Part shown: positions 6,614 through 15,709 of the stretch, piece after piece
Layout of the letters: the number at the start of each line of letters is the position of its first letter
Numbering within the stretch: position 1 is the stretch's first letter
Assembly (NCBI GenBank): GCA_036939355.1
Contig: JALLAP010000221.1
Span: 1-15,926 of the forward strand
Length of the DNA stretch: 15,926 nt
Source of the DNA: Thalassiosira profunda
Taxonomy: Eukaryota; Bacillariophyta; Thalassiosirophyceae; Thalassiosirales; Thalassiosiraceae
Reading direction: 5' to 3'
Position numbers and translations under genes: made by a program
The notes under the pieces: generated by a model
Databases searched by the model: none
Told to the model about the DNA's origin: nothing
The model's input: the letters and a program-made list of their open reading frames with translations, nothing else

Positions 6614-8785
6614 ATGGCGTCGGCGCCGTCCCTCCGGAGCCTGAGCTCGCTGCAACCTGTTCCGCCTCCCAAGCCTCTGGGAGCGATCGACACCGGCTTC
6701 GCACGCTGGGATACCTTCCCCGCCGAGGCAAGGGACGCGCCCGAGTCTCGGCACTCTACCGCTGATGAGCGCACATCGCATGAACCGCGGGACGACGCCG
6801 AGTCCGCGCGTGCGGAGCCCATTCCGTCGTACAATCCCGGCCACCGCGCCTCGGGGAAGAGGCCGCCCCGCGCGGCCCCTACCCCGCCTCGAAACTCGCA
6901 GCCACGCCATCTTGGCAAATCAATGGAGGCGGTGGCACTGCACACGCATTCTCCACGGCGGCTATCCCGGTCGTCGCGGGGGTCCCTCGGCGGCAGCACT
7001 TCCTCCGTCCGCTCGCGCAGTTCGACCCCCGTAACGAAGAATAGGAAGGAAGGCCTGATCAAAGTCGGAACCGATGGAAGTTTGGCCAACTCTTCTCGTG
7101 GGGTGGCAAAGGACCGCAAAAAGCAGAGCAAGGCGAGGCATCGGTCGGAGTCACCCATGCTGACCCGGGGGCGGGTCGACCAGCTGGACAAAGAATCACA
7201 TCATGTGAGCAAGAGCCTGGATGGGAGTGCAAAGAGAAGCGTTGGCCACTCTTCTGGAGTGTCATCTGAGAGGCAGAGCAAACGAGGAATGTCCTCCTCG
7301 CCTGTGCAGCCCTCCAATGGTACGGGCGGCAAATCAAAGATGTTCTTGGTGGGCACCTCAAAGGTCTATTCCCGCACCCTCATCCCTCCAACCGTCTACC
7401 ACAACCCCGCGACGGACAACTGGATCGTGACAATCAACACCAGCTCCAAGCTATCGAGCAAAATCACCAACAGCACCCATGTCAATGGCAACAGCAAGGG
7501 TAACGGGCAGAAGGCCTTCAGCTTCCGGACCGAACAGGAGGCCAGAGCCTCCGCCTACGCCAACGCCCCTCCGGTCATGGTACCCTTCGACAGCTGCAAG
7601 GAGTGTACGCTCTGCAACGCCAAGTTCACGCTGTTCAAGCGCCCTCGCCACTGCCGCAACTGCGGCATTTGCATCTGCCCCAACTACGCGTGCTCGTCGC
7701 AATGGTCCAAACTTCAGATTCCAGAGACATACAATATCAAGAATCAGAACGCGGTGAACGTTTGTGCCAGCTGCAACTCGCTGAGCAAGCGGTTCAAGCA
7801 CGCGTTGTTGAACGGGCGGTACGGTACCGCGGTGGAGTTGTATTTGACGGGCAATGTGAACCTTCGCGTGCCGTTCGTGCCCAAAGACAAAGGGAAGGAG
7901 GCGCTGTTTCCAATCCACGCGGCCATCGAGGGCCAGAGCGAGAAGCTGCTTCGCTGGTTAGTGGAGGTGCAACATTGCCCGCTGCACGTCATCTCGACCG
8001 GCAATGCCAAGAGCGGCGGGATTGGCGCGAGTGTGATGCACGCGGGTGCCGGCATGCTCAAGAGCCTGAATGATTCTTTGAGTAGTACGAAGCAGGAGAA
8101 GACGCCGATGTTCATTGCAACTCTCAAAACGAGCAAGGGACGGGGTGTGATGGATGTGGCGATGGAGGCAAAGCATGTAGGGATCTTGCGCTATCTGGTC
8201 AATGAGAAGAATGTCAGCGTATACGAAGTGGAGGATCTGGACCTGGCGTTGGGGGCTGTGGAGAGCTTGGCAAAGGCGTTCCCGGTAGTGGACGGAAGCT
8301 TGGATCCCACGATGTTTCGGGAGAAGCCCAAGGGCTCGAGTGTTGATGTAAGCGGTGCGAGCGGAGGCACTAGAGGCGGCGAGGCAACGACTGAAGAACG
8401 CTCTGCAACAAAGAGCGCCAAGAAATCAAAGAAGACGGATGATTCTTCGCCGAAGAAGGAGAAGGTCCGCTCCCACTCATTCCTTCCGCATCCAAAGGAG
8501 GAGGAGGTCCACGGGCTATACGGGGCCATCGGTGGCTACGGCGGCAACGATTCCACCGGCTCTCACGAGGACAAAGAAGAGGACGACACAATTATTCTCG
8601 AGGACGACGCCTCGGTGGTCTCCACGATGGTGCCAGACACGTGCCTTCTCTGTAGGCAGCGAGGGGTGGACTGCATGGCTGCCCCGTGCGGCCATCAGAC
8701 ATGCTGTTTGCAGTGCAGCAATCAGATTGTGCGGTGTCCGATTTGCGACTTGGACTGCCACTTCATCGAGATTTACAATCCGTGA
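6614..8785 (+). CDS. FYVE-like, ankyrin-like and RING-finger protein (putative E3 ubiquitin ligase)
   Basis: This is a single-exon gene of 723 residues; ATG 6614 has an AAAATGG context. The first 230 residues are Ser/Arg/Pro-rich and probably disordered. A conserved-looking segment (TVYHNPATDNWIVTINTSSK, about 258-277) leads into a FYVE-type zinc finger at 331-387. It has the CxxC pairs and KRPRHCRNCG, a variant of the basic R(R/K)HHCR signature; the WxxD and RVC signatures are absent or altered. Ankyrin-like helices follow (about 396-458 and 505-535, with LFPIHAAIEG and a later LRYLV). Residues 565-660 are low-complexity and acidic/basic. A C-terminal RING of the IAP style spans 677-711 (CxxC...CGHxxxCxxC...CPIC). 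RING fingers of this kind recruit E2 enzymes and FYVE fingers bind PI3P membranes, so an endosome-associated E3 ligase is inferred. Its start faces that of gene 3. Confidence 0.92.
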   Translation: MASAPSLRSLSSLQPVPPPKPLGAIDTGFARWDTFPAEARDAPESRHSTADERTSHEPRDDAESARAEPIPSYNPGHRASGKRPPRAAPTPPRNSQPRHLGKSMEAVALHTHSPRRLSRSSRGSLGGSTSSVRSRSSTPVTKNRKEGLIKVGTDGSLANSSRGVAKDRKKQSKARHRSESPMLTRGRVDQLDKESHHVSKSLDGSAKRSVGHSSGVSSERQSKRGMSSSPVQPSNGTGGKSKMFLVGTSKVYSRTLIPPTVYHNPATDNWIVTINTSSKLSSKITNSTHVNGNSKGNGQKAFSFRTEQEARASAYANAPPVMVPFDSCKECTLCNAKFTLFKRPRHCRNCGICICPNYACSSQWSKLQIPETYNIKNQNAVNVCASCNSLSKRFKHALLNGRYGTAVELYLTGNVNLRVPFVPKDKGKEALFPIHAAIEGQSEKLLRWLVEVQHCPLHVISTGNAKSGGIGASVMHAGAGMLKSLNDSLSSTKQEKTPMFIATLKTSKGRGVMDVAMEAKHVGILRYLVNEKNVSVYEVEDLDLALGAVESLAKAFPVVDGSLDPTMFREKPKGSSVDVSGASGGTRGGEATTEERSATKSAKKSKKTDDSSPKKEKVRSHSFLPHPKEEEVHGLYGAIGGYGGNDSTGSHEDKEEDDTIILEDDASVVSTMVPDTCLLCRQRGVDCMAAPCGHQTCCLQCSNQIVRCPICDLDCHFIEIYNP

Positions 8786-9101
8786 GGCAAGAGGAGGTTG
8801 AACAACTGATTTTTCATAGCGTGAAGAGAGCTTCCTTCGTGACAGTGCACGTTAACAGATATTGTGCACAAGACATGCACAGAATCAGTAGGTACTTCGA
8901 TGAGTTCTGTTCCCCATTGTCTGCTCCGAATTGCAATTCATACCTAATCTCAGTGGTCCATTGGCTTTGTTACATCATGTCTATCACTAGGACGCTGCTC
9001 CATCTATCTATTCGAACCTTGATTCGTGCGCTCGTCTAATTCACCAACCACTCTCTACCAATCTTACCTTCCATTGGACGATGGTTTTGTGCGATCACCT
9101 C
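8786..9101. other. Convergent intergenic region between genes 4 and 5
   Basis: These 316 bp hold the two 3' ends. The stretch is more AT-rich than the flanking genes and has many stops in all frames. No canonical AATAAA is visible on either strand, and I see no repeat or RNA gene. Confidence 0.6.
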
Positions 9102-9893
9102 TCATGCCTTGAACAGGTACACCTCCATGCTCGCGGAGAAGTTCACGCCGGCCGCCACCCAGGCGGCGCGGGAGACGGCGGGGCCGTCGCGTTGGCGCTT
9201 GAGCGTGGTGAGATCCTGCATCGAGGTCGACTTGGCCATGCGCGTTGTGTCCAGCTCGGAGGAGAGGTCCCCAGATAGGCCGTGGGCGAAGTTGGAAGTT
9301 CGCTTCGGCACGCCGTCCCCGGAGCCAACGTCCTCCGCAAGGGACGCGAGGCTGTTTGATGAGTACCGGGACCGCCGCAACACGCCGGAGACGTTCGAGT
9401 TGGTTATGCTACACCGGTGCCTGGGCTCTGAAAGTTTACGAACCGTGACGCGCGGCCCGTTAATGTTGGGCACCGAGGCGGTGTTGCTGTCGACCGAAAG
9501 GCGGCGGGGAACGGGAGGGGCGCGGGACCAGTCCTTTCGGGAGGGCGGCGCGGCCTCGTCGGAATGGCGGCGGCGGAAGGATGAGCGCCTTGGCCTCGCC
9601 GGAGTGTCAATGCTCGATTTGGGAGGGGCGTCGTCGTCGTCCTCGATCCGGACCGGTGCGTCGGTGTGGGAGCGCGTGCTCTGGGGTATGTAGCTCTTCG
9701 TTGCATCGGGCGGCGTCTTGGTGTGCTCCGAAGGGCCCGCGACGACCCGCCGGACCGCCTCCCAGCTTCTTCCGTCGCAGACCTGAGATAAATCAGCCGT
9801 GGCGCGCTTGTGTTGGAAGTGGAGCGTCCGGCGCGTAGATTCGAAGGAGGGGCGGCGGCAGGTAGGCCGGCGGCGGGGCGAAGAGCTGCACAT
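9102..9893 (-). CDS. Ser/Arg-rich protein of unknown function with many RxxS sites
   Basis: The minus-strand reading frame gives 263 residues from ATG 9893. Third codon positions are strongly C/G from the middle to the stop, which marks this strand as coding rather than the opposite one. The protein is basic and probably disordered. At least five basophilic-kinase-style sites are present (RRSS, RRHS, RRLS, RKLS, RRSRYS), along with an acidic EDDDD patch. The last 45 residues differ in character: hydrophobic and ordered-looking (SRAAWVAAGVNFSASMEVYLF), perhaps a short membrane-binding or partner-docking tail. I do not recognise a family. The 5' end is unsure: the frame stays open back to a stop near 10152 but contains no other ATG, and a plausible acceptor (TTTATCTCAG, exon from 9782) lies inside the first 40 codons. 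Confidence 0.62.
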   Translation of the reverse strand: MCSSSPRRRPTCRRPSFESTRRTLHFQHKRATADLSQVCDGRSWEAVRRVVAGPSEHTKTPPDATKSYIPQSTRSHTDAPVRIEDDDDAPPKSSIDTPARPRRSSFRRRHSDEAAPPSRKDWSRAPPVPRRLSVDSNTASVPNINGPRVTVRKLSEPRHRCSITNSNVSGVLRRSRYSSNSLASLAEDVGSGDGVPKRTSNFAHGLSGDLSSELDTTRMAKSTSMQDLTTLKRQRDGPAVSRAAWVAAGVNFSASMEVYLFKA

Positions 9894-10432
9894 GCTGCGA
9901 TTCGTCGAGAGAGGGTGGATGCATGAATATGAAATGCGGCCGCTGGCGAGTTCTCCATTGCCACCGAGCGCGATGATCTCGTGTTTGTGAGTTGGCGGAG
10001 AGCCTCTCGAGGTGCGGGCTGGGCCCGCGCGTGGCGTGTTTGCAACATCGCCGCCCCGGCTCGCCCCAAGCAGCCGCGGCAGTGGTTTGGGCGGAAGGTG
10101 GAAGGTGCAATGACCCCCGCCTAGCCCTGGAACAGATACGACATATCACAACTGACTAAGTTGAGGTATTTAGATGGGTAAAAGATGAATTGGTAAGACT
10201 GCAGCGGCCTGCGAAGGTAACGTTTAGCGACATAGATTCGCCAATCTCGAGCGAGCGCGCAGACCGACCGTGCGTCCTCCTCCTCCGCCTCCACTCCACG
10301 ACACCTCGACATCCCCTCCCTCATTATTCCTGCGGCGCCACAGATCCCTTCATTGGCGTGTATACTGCGCGTTGATGGCCGGGGAGGGGAGTGTTGGTAT
10401 CGGAATCGCAGAGGCGTTGATGGGTGTGGGTG
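9894..10432. promoter_or_regulatory. Region between the divergent genes 5 and 6, possibly with an upstream exon of gene 5
   Basis: The left part (9894-10126) is GC-rich and open on the minus strand in the frame of gene 5, with a good acceptor-like sequence (TATCTGTTCCAG, exon side from 10126), but no upstream exon with an ATG could be fixed. The right part (10140-10432) is less GC-rich and probably holds the promoter of gene 6. I saw no named regulatory element. Confidence 0.4.
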
Positions 10433-12194
10433 ATGGGTGCACCGATGCATTCCTCTCCCCTGCCGAAGAGGGTCCGGAGCTCATTGAATTTCCTCCTGTT
10501 CCTCGCTCTGACCGCACGTGACCTTGGCGGTGGCATTTTCCGGGCTGCCCAAGCTGGGAGGCTGCTCCCGCGGTTGACGCTCGCGTTGCCATGCCACGCC
10601 GTCGCTCATTATTGGCTCTTTGCAACATCATGCGCCCCCTGGGTCGGCAGATGCTCCCTCTGCATCGCAATTGCAAACTTTGCGCTTTGCGCGGTGGGGT
10701 ACACTGTTCTGATCCTGCTGTATCGCCACTCCGTCCACACAATTTTCAACCGCAAGATACCCGCCATTAGCAAAGACGACGACGGGTGCTATCGACCCGT
10801 CCATCACCCGGCCGTGCCGTCATTCAATCTGCACCTAAGCATGCTGCGCCCGCTCGAAGTTGTCTTTTGCTTCCTCACGGCGCCACTGCGAGTGCTGCCG
10901 GACGTGATCATTCTGGGGGAGACGCGGTGCGGGACGACGAACCTGTGCGGCCACATCTGCTCTGTATCGGACGAACAGAAGAAAGTCAAATGCTACACTC
11001 CGTTCTGCGCGTGGGATCATCCCGAGCTGGATCACAAGGAGTCCTTTTATTTTGTCGGGCATTACCTGGGCATTGGTAAGACTGTGCGTGCTATGTGAGT
11101 TGGAGCATGCATTGCAAGACGCACTAATACTTATGCATCCACTGAACCCATCAGTGGATCCCGTGTTCTATCGAATGGCTTTTCCTTTGAAAGTAAGTTC
11201 CATGGCACAGCAAAGCATGTTATTGTGGCATGTTTCTCATTGCAAGGCCTGCCTTTCCCAGCTGACACGATGGTATGAAGAGAAAGTGAAGGGCAATGTG
11301 TTCTTCTGCTTTGACGGCTGCGCTCAGTACTTGACGAGCCCGAGTGCGCCATACCTGATTGCTGCCGCCTTTCGGGGAAAGGAGCCCCCTCCTGTGTTGG
11401 TGGCCTGCATACGACACCCCGTCGAGCAAGCAAACAGCTGGTGGGCATACGAAAACAACTTTGTTACGTTGGGGGACAATCTTGGGCTGAAAGAGTGGAA
11501 CACGGAGCTTCGTTCTATTCACTATCCTCCGAGGAGTATTGTGGACGCTCTCAAATTCTCTCAGTCGGAATTCGTGCAATCTGCTTACGCAGCAGCTGAG
11601 ACGTTGGTCGAGGACGTGCTTCGACCTGACAACCGTAACGATTCAACAACGACCGGGACATTGCGCAAACTCTTGAGGGGAAACGTGCTACGCTTGCCGT
11701 CTTGGGCAATCACGTGGCCTGCCGGGCAACTGAGCACCATTGGACGAAGTGGCAAGTACGCCCAGAACATAGAGCGATACAACAACGTGTTCCAACAAGC
11801 ATTTGGAGTCAGCACTAGTGGAGAGCACCCAACAGCGGCGAGCAAAATGCCAAGGGACAGCAAATCTGCAGAGGAGTCGTCCCGTCCAAAACTGCAACTA
11901 GGCCGGGTTCATCTAGTGCCCATCGAATCTCAACTTGACGGAGCCACCTTGAAACGGGCAATGCGTCCTTTTCTGAAGGGCGTCGCCATTCGATCCGCAC
12001 AGCGCCGCAACGTGCCCAGTGCACATCTTGAGTCGATCTTGGATGGAGCGCTCGAACGACTCACAGACAACTTTCGACCGACTCGGCGGAACTCGATAGT
12101 CAACCGGGAAGCCGACCCAAGTCAGAAGGAGCTCGGCATGCTGGAAAGCTACTTTGCAAAAGAGATCGAGTGGTACTCCTCAGTGACGAGTTGA
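10433..12194 (+). CDS. Membrane-anchored sulfotransferase-like protein (Golgi type II)
   Basis: Model: exons 10433-11075, 11155-11192, 11262-12194; 537 residues. ATG 10433 is the first after an in-frame stop; ATG 10445 is also possible. A transmembrane anchor lies at about 76-97, typical of type II Golgi enzymes. The PAPS 5'-phosphosulfate loop is GETRCGTT (162-169), after LPDVIILG. The 3'-phosphate-binding motif is at 278-286 (RHPVEQANS, with the usual R and S eight apart). Splicing gives HYLGIVDPVFYRMAFPLK followed by LTRWYEEK, a continuous stretch I recognise from diatom sulfotransferases, so the small middle exon is well supported. The enzyme should transfer sulfate from PAPS to a carbohydrate or other hydroxyl in the Golgi lumen; the acceptor is unknown. 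It lies 121 bp upstream of a second sulfotransferase on the same strand. Confidence 0.88.
11076..11154 (+). other. Intron 1 of sulfotransferase gene 6
   Basis: A 79-nt intron, GTAAGACTG...CCCATCAG, in phase 1. It joins the codon G|TG to give GIVDP. Without splicing the frame meets a stop at 11096-11098. Confidence 0.85.
11193..11261 (+). other. Intron 2 of sulfotransferase gene 6 (in-frame)
   Basis: A 69-nt intron, GTAAGTTCC...CTTTCCCAG, in phase 0. It is a multiple of three without an in-frame stop, so retention would insert 23 residues between FPLK and LTRW. Confidence 0.82.
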
Positions 12195-12315
12195 GGAAGA
12201 AGGACGGGTGCGACGGTTGCAACTCAGATTCATGATTGCTCACGACAGATCTCAACAGAAAAAAGGGTCGGGAGTATAACATTCAGCTCACATCTTCACG
12301 CAGCGCAATTAAACG

Positions 12316-13630
12316 ATGAAGTACTCGCCGTCGTCCTCTACGACCGCTGCTGGTTGGGGCCCGCCCCCTCGAAGCCCTCGGAGCTCTCTCCGGGCTATTG
12401 GGATCATGCACGCCGGTAAGAAGAGTCGAGTCAATTGACTTTTGTCTTTGCCCTCAATCTCACGTTGTATTTTGCGCTCGATCTGCAGTGACTCTCGCTT
12501 GCACCGCCGTGTCGACGGTGTTGCTGTGCCTCGTCTTCTTCTCGGGTCAGCCGACGAAGCACGAGAATCCGCTCGGTCCCGCACCGGAGCGCGATGGGAT
12601 CCGGGAGCCCAAAACTGCTCGTCGCTATGATCGAAGGTCCATCTCGACCATTGGCAAAGGAAAAGCGAACGCAACATACACCACTGGGCCTACTGGCGTC
12701 ATTTTATTGATGTCATATCCGAACTCAGGCACCTCGTACACGATCCACGCTATTCGCGAGATGACTAACACCACCACCGCTACCAATTATGGGCTTGAGG
12801 GCGACATCAAAGACGAACCGAGCATCCCGGCCTTCAAAAATAGCCCCAATGGACCCTTTGTGGAACGCATCCCTGGAAGGCCAATCAATCTTCCCAACCT
12901 TGTTCTCACAAAGACGCACTGCGGTGGCTTCTCGACGTCTCGCAATCCTTTGTCGTACCTCGAAACGCCCCGGTCCTTTCTCAAATCATGCCTCAAGGCG
13001 AAGCGCGGGGTCTACTCGGACTCGGGCTCATTGGCGACTCGGATCGGGTGGTACAGTCAAAGTCTTGTGAAGAAAGTCATCCACATCCTTCGTAACCCTC
13101 TGGACAATACCGTCGCACGGTTTCACCTCGAGAGGAAGCGCTTTACTGCGAAGAATGATACTGCGTGGCTCAGAGAATATCCCAACACCAAGAGCGGCTT
13201 TCGAAAGTGGTGCAAAAGACTGGACAAGTCAACGGATCTGCTCAGGACTCGATGGGTTGACAAAGAGCTTGCCGATGCCCTGGCGGCCGTACCTTGCCAC
13301 GCGGAATTCTTCCGTTTTGTACAGTGGCACAACCTGGCATTCATTGCTTCGGAGGAGCTGGCGCTTCCTACTCCTCCGATGGTCTTTCACTATGAGGAGT
13401 ATTCATTTCGCTTTGACGACGTTACAAAGGAGCTGACGACCTTTCTCGAGCTGGAACAGACCGGGCCAGCCGAGCCTTTCATTGCGAACAAGAGGTACGC
13501 TGATTACTACAGCGACAGGGAGACGCAGGCTATCGCTGACCTGGTCAAGGAGATGTCCTCGAAACAAACCTGGCAACTCTTGGCTCGGTACTTTGACGGC
13601 CGAGATGAAGTGGTGGTGGCTGAAGCGTAA
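12316..13630 (+). CDS. Second sulfotransferase (P-loop, diatom-type family), type II membrane protein
   Basis: Model: exons 12316-12415 and 12489-13630; 413 residues. The 73-nt intron (GTAAGAAG...ATCTGCAG, phase 1) is needed to reach an ATG with a proper signal anchor: splicing creates GIMHAVTLACTAVSTVLLCL, a transmembrane helix at about residues 30-50. The 5'-phosphosulfate loop is SYPNSGTSYT (109-118). The 3'-phosphate region is VIHILRNPLDNTVARF, with R235. Several N-glycosylation sequons (NAT, NTT, NDT) fit a luminal enzyme. The motif block YPNSGTSYT...NTTTATNYGLE marks a family different from gene 6. The substrate is unknown; sulfated wall polysaccharides or glycoproteins are reasonable. 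The gene starts 121 bp after the stop of gene 6 and converges on the HSF gene. Confidence 0.92.
12416..12488 (+). other. Intron of sulfotransferase gene 7
   Basis: A 73-nt intron, GTAAGAAGAG...GATCTGCAG, placed directly before the transmembrane-coding segment. Reading into it would replace the short N-terminus and disrupt the signal anchor. Confidence 0.88.
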
Positions 13631-13856
13631 TGCGTCGCGACTGGTGAGTCACGACTTCGAACAGCAGCTTTGCTATTACATTACTTTACTTCCCAATGGC
13701 CGTTAGCGGATCTTTCTTGTAGCGTAGCTATAATGCAGCCAACGAGTATCAATTTGCCCAGGCCCGCCTCTGCAGACGAACATTTTGCATCCCTATGGTA
13801 CAGTATTGCACATTTCAAGCATGCCTCCATGCAAGCATCCCTTTCTTTGATTAACT
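13631..13856. other. Convergent intergenic region between genes 7 and 8
   Basis: These 226 bp lie between two stop codons. They are AT-richer than the flanks and have no supportable gene. No AATAAA hexamer is visible on either strand. Confidence 0.6.
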
Positions 13857-15709
13857 TCACGCAACGTCCGGCATCATCATGCCCCCGTCGTCCGCGACCT
13901 GCAGCGCCACTCCCATCGCGATGCCAAAGTCCGACACGTTCCCCGCGCTCATGTCATCGTCGAAAAGCTCCTCCGAGGGCGGCAGCGCCGTGTTCAGGAG
14001 GTTGCTGAACAGGTCGCTGTACTGGATGGGAGGGCTCTCGTCGACACCCTGGGGGTGGCTCTCGGTCGTTCCCAGCATTTGCATGATGCGGTCGCTGCCC
14101 ATGCTGTCGCTGTGTGCCAGGCTAAAATTCCTCGCTTTGCTGGGAAGCAGGGCGGCAGACGCTCCAACAGAGGCATCGACGGCCTTGTTGGGGAGCAGAC
14201 TGCCCAGGAGGCTGTTGGGCAGGGCTGCGGCGTTGGCGTCGCTTGGGAACGTTGGGGCAGTCACGACGAGGGTCGAGTTGGGGCCATATCCCGCCCAGTT
14301 CTGGCTCTCTAATGCAGACGTGGCCTGCACCGATGGCCGCATGGTCAAAGTCGAAGAGAATGGGTTGTCAACCTTCGTCAACCCTGGACCCGCCGGATTA
14401 GCGAGTGCATTCGGCGCCATCATCGTTTGCTGCGGAAAAATGGCATTACCAAGCATCAATTGCTGCAATTGCTGCTGCAGGACCTGTCCTCCAGGCATCG
14501 ACTGCTGTTGCATGACATTGCCCTCAGGCATCGGCTGAGCATGTCCTCCGGGCATCGACTGTTGATGACTGCCATAGCCCTCTGGTATCGACTGTTGCTG
14601 GGGGAGGGTATTGCCCGCAGGCATCGAGCTCCCGGGCACCGCGCTCGGCCCCGGCCCAAGGACGGACGCGACGCCCTCCCCGGGCCGTTCCATCTGGCTC
14701 TTCAGGAAGTTCTCCGCCAGCGACCTCCGCGCCTCGCGGACGGCCGCGTCGTTGCTGGCTCGTATTGCCGCGGCGTTGTCCTGCTCCGGCTGTTGGGGAT
14801 GATTTGTCGTAGTAACGGGGGGCTGTGGGGCGCCCGTGGGTACGGTGATTCCCCCCGCCGACGCAGGCCACGCGCTCGCGGCGGCCGTCCCCGGACCGGA
14901 CTGTCCTTGCGCCAAAGACGACATAAACGACATGGCCAACGGGTGGAGGTTGAGCGCCGCGCTGGGGGCCAAGTTCTGGACCCACGCGTCGTTCTGCAAT
15001 GGACTGGAGCGCTGGGGAGAAGTGGTGCTGGCGCTCGACATCGAGATGGTGGACGGGCCGAGGACTCCCTTTTGGTCCTTGGGAGGCTTGCGCTCTCCGC
15101 CGGCCTGGCCGGGGACCGTGGACCTCGACCCGTCGGTCGAGCTGGCGTCCGACCCCTTGGCCTTTTGGGAGGGAAGCCGCCGTTTGAGCCGGAGGAGGCT
15201 CTGGGGATCGGGCCCGAGGGCGTCGTGGACGAAGGAGCAGGGGCACACTGCAAAGGATAAGGTGCATGAGATGTGAGCAATGTGAAAAGCAGGGACATTT
15301 CTCCAAGTCATCCCCCCCAACCCAACTCTCCACGGCAATCGCATCATGCATCCACGAAACACAGGGATACATCAGCACCAAACTCACTCTTCCCCTTCCT
15401 CTGCCCGTGCAGCCGCTTCTTGAACCCGAAGTAATTCAGCTGCCGCTGGAAGCTGCTGTACCGCGAATGCCTATAATATCTTCCCAGCACCTCGTCCTGC
15501 AGCCTTAAAGGATCGTGCACCACGACCTTCCCCGTGCCCATGCGGCCCCCGCCCTGGTCGGCCCCTTCGTTTTCATTTGGGACGACCCAGCTTATGATGT
15601 TGGTGTAGGAGGCGTCGGAGAGCATGGAGTAGAGGTGACATAAGAACTCGGGGACCGGATGGGCCGGGAGGCTTGACGAGGAGTGGGGGAGGACGATGGA
15701 GGTGGGCAT
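13857..15709 (-). CDS. Heat-shock-factor (HSF-type) transcription factor
   Basis: Minus-strand model: exons 15709-15388 and 15247-13857; 570 residues from ATG 15709 (GCCATGC context), possibly longer upstream. The HSF DNA-binding domain covers about 20-118: PEFLCHLYSML, IISWVV, VVVHDP, and the recognition-helix block LGRYYRHSRYSSFQRQLNYFGFKK. The loop between IISWVV and VVVHDP carries an unusual Gly-rich insertion of about 15 residues (44-60). The 140-nt intron (GTGAGT...TTTGCAG, phase 1) gives GKMCPCSFVHDALG, the usual stramenopile HSF continuation. No long HR-A/B heptad region is evident. The remainder is Ser/Gln/Pro-rich, with a QQSMPGG-type repeat (315-372) and an acidic, hydrophobic C-terminus (about 510-548, YSDLFSNLL...EELFDDD) that could be an activation domain. 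It should bind heat-shock-element-like sites in the nucleus; its targets are unknown. Confidence 0.9.
14488..14628 (-). repeat. QQSMPGG-type repeat in the HSF C-terminal half
   Basis: Five units of 8-12 residues, built on Q-Q-[SP]-[MI]-P-[AEG]-G, run from residue 315 to about 372. The shared plus-strand core is close to GGCATCGACTG. The uneven unit length points to a repeat that expands and contracts. Gln/Pro-rich tracts of this type are common in activation regions. Confidence 0.8.
15248..15387 (-). other. Intron of the HSF gene
   Basis: A 140-nt minus-strand intron with donor GTGAGTTTGG and acceptor TATCCTTTGCAG. It splits an ATG codon (A|TG) immediately after the basic GQRKGK end of the recognition region. 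Confidence 0.92.

Noticed and set aside
6601..7191. Minus-strand open frame opposite the N-terminus of gene 4
   Set aside because: It is a shadow of the Ser/Arg-rich coding region, with no domain, and it overlaps the supported start of gene 4.
9109..9693. Plus-strand open frame opposite gene 5
   Set aside because: It begins with TTG rather than ATG, and the codon bias (C/G third positions) clearly favours the minus strand.
9404..10069. Second minus-strand frame overlapping gene 5
   Set aside because: It is Ala/Pro/Arg-rich, as expected for a frame-shifted reading of GC-rich coding DNA, and the last half overlaps the better-supported frame.
10350..10742. Minus-strand open frame across the start of gene 6, considered as a first exon of gene 5
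   Set aside because: It has no donor that joins in phase to a gene 5 acceptor, and it overlaps the anchor-coding region of gene 6.
14427..15260. Long plus-strand open frame (277 codons) opposite the HSF gene
   Set aside because: Its Arg/Leu/Gly-rich, low-complexity product is the complement of the Gln/Pro/Ser-rich HSF tail; it has no domain.
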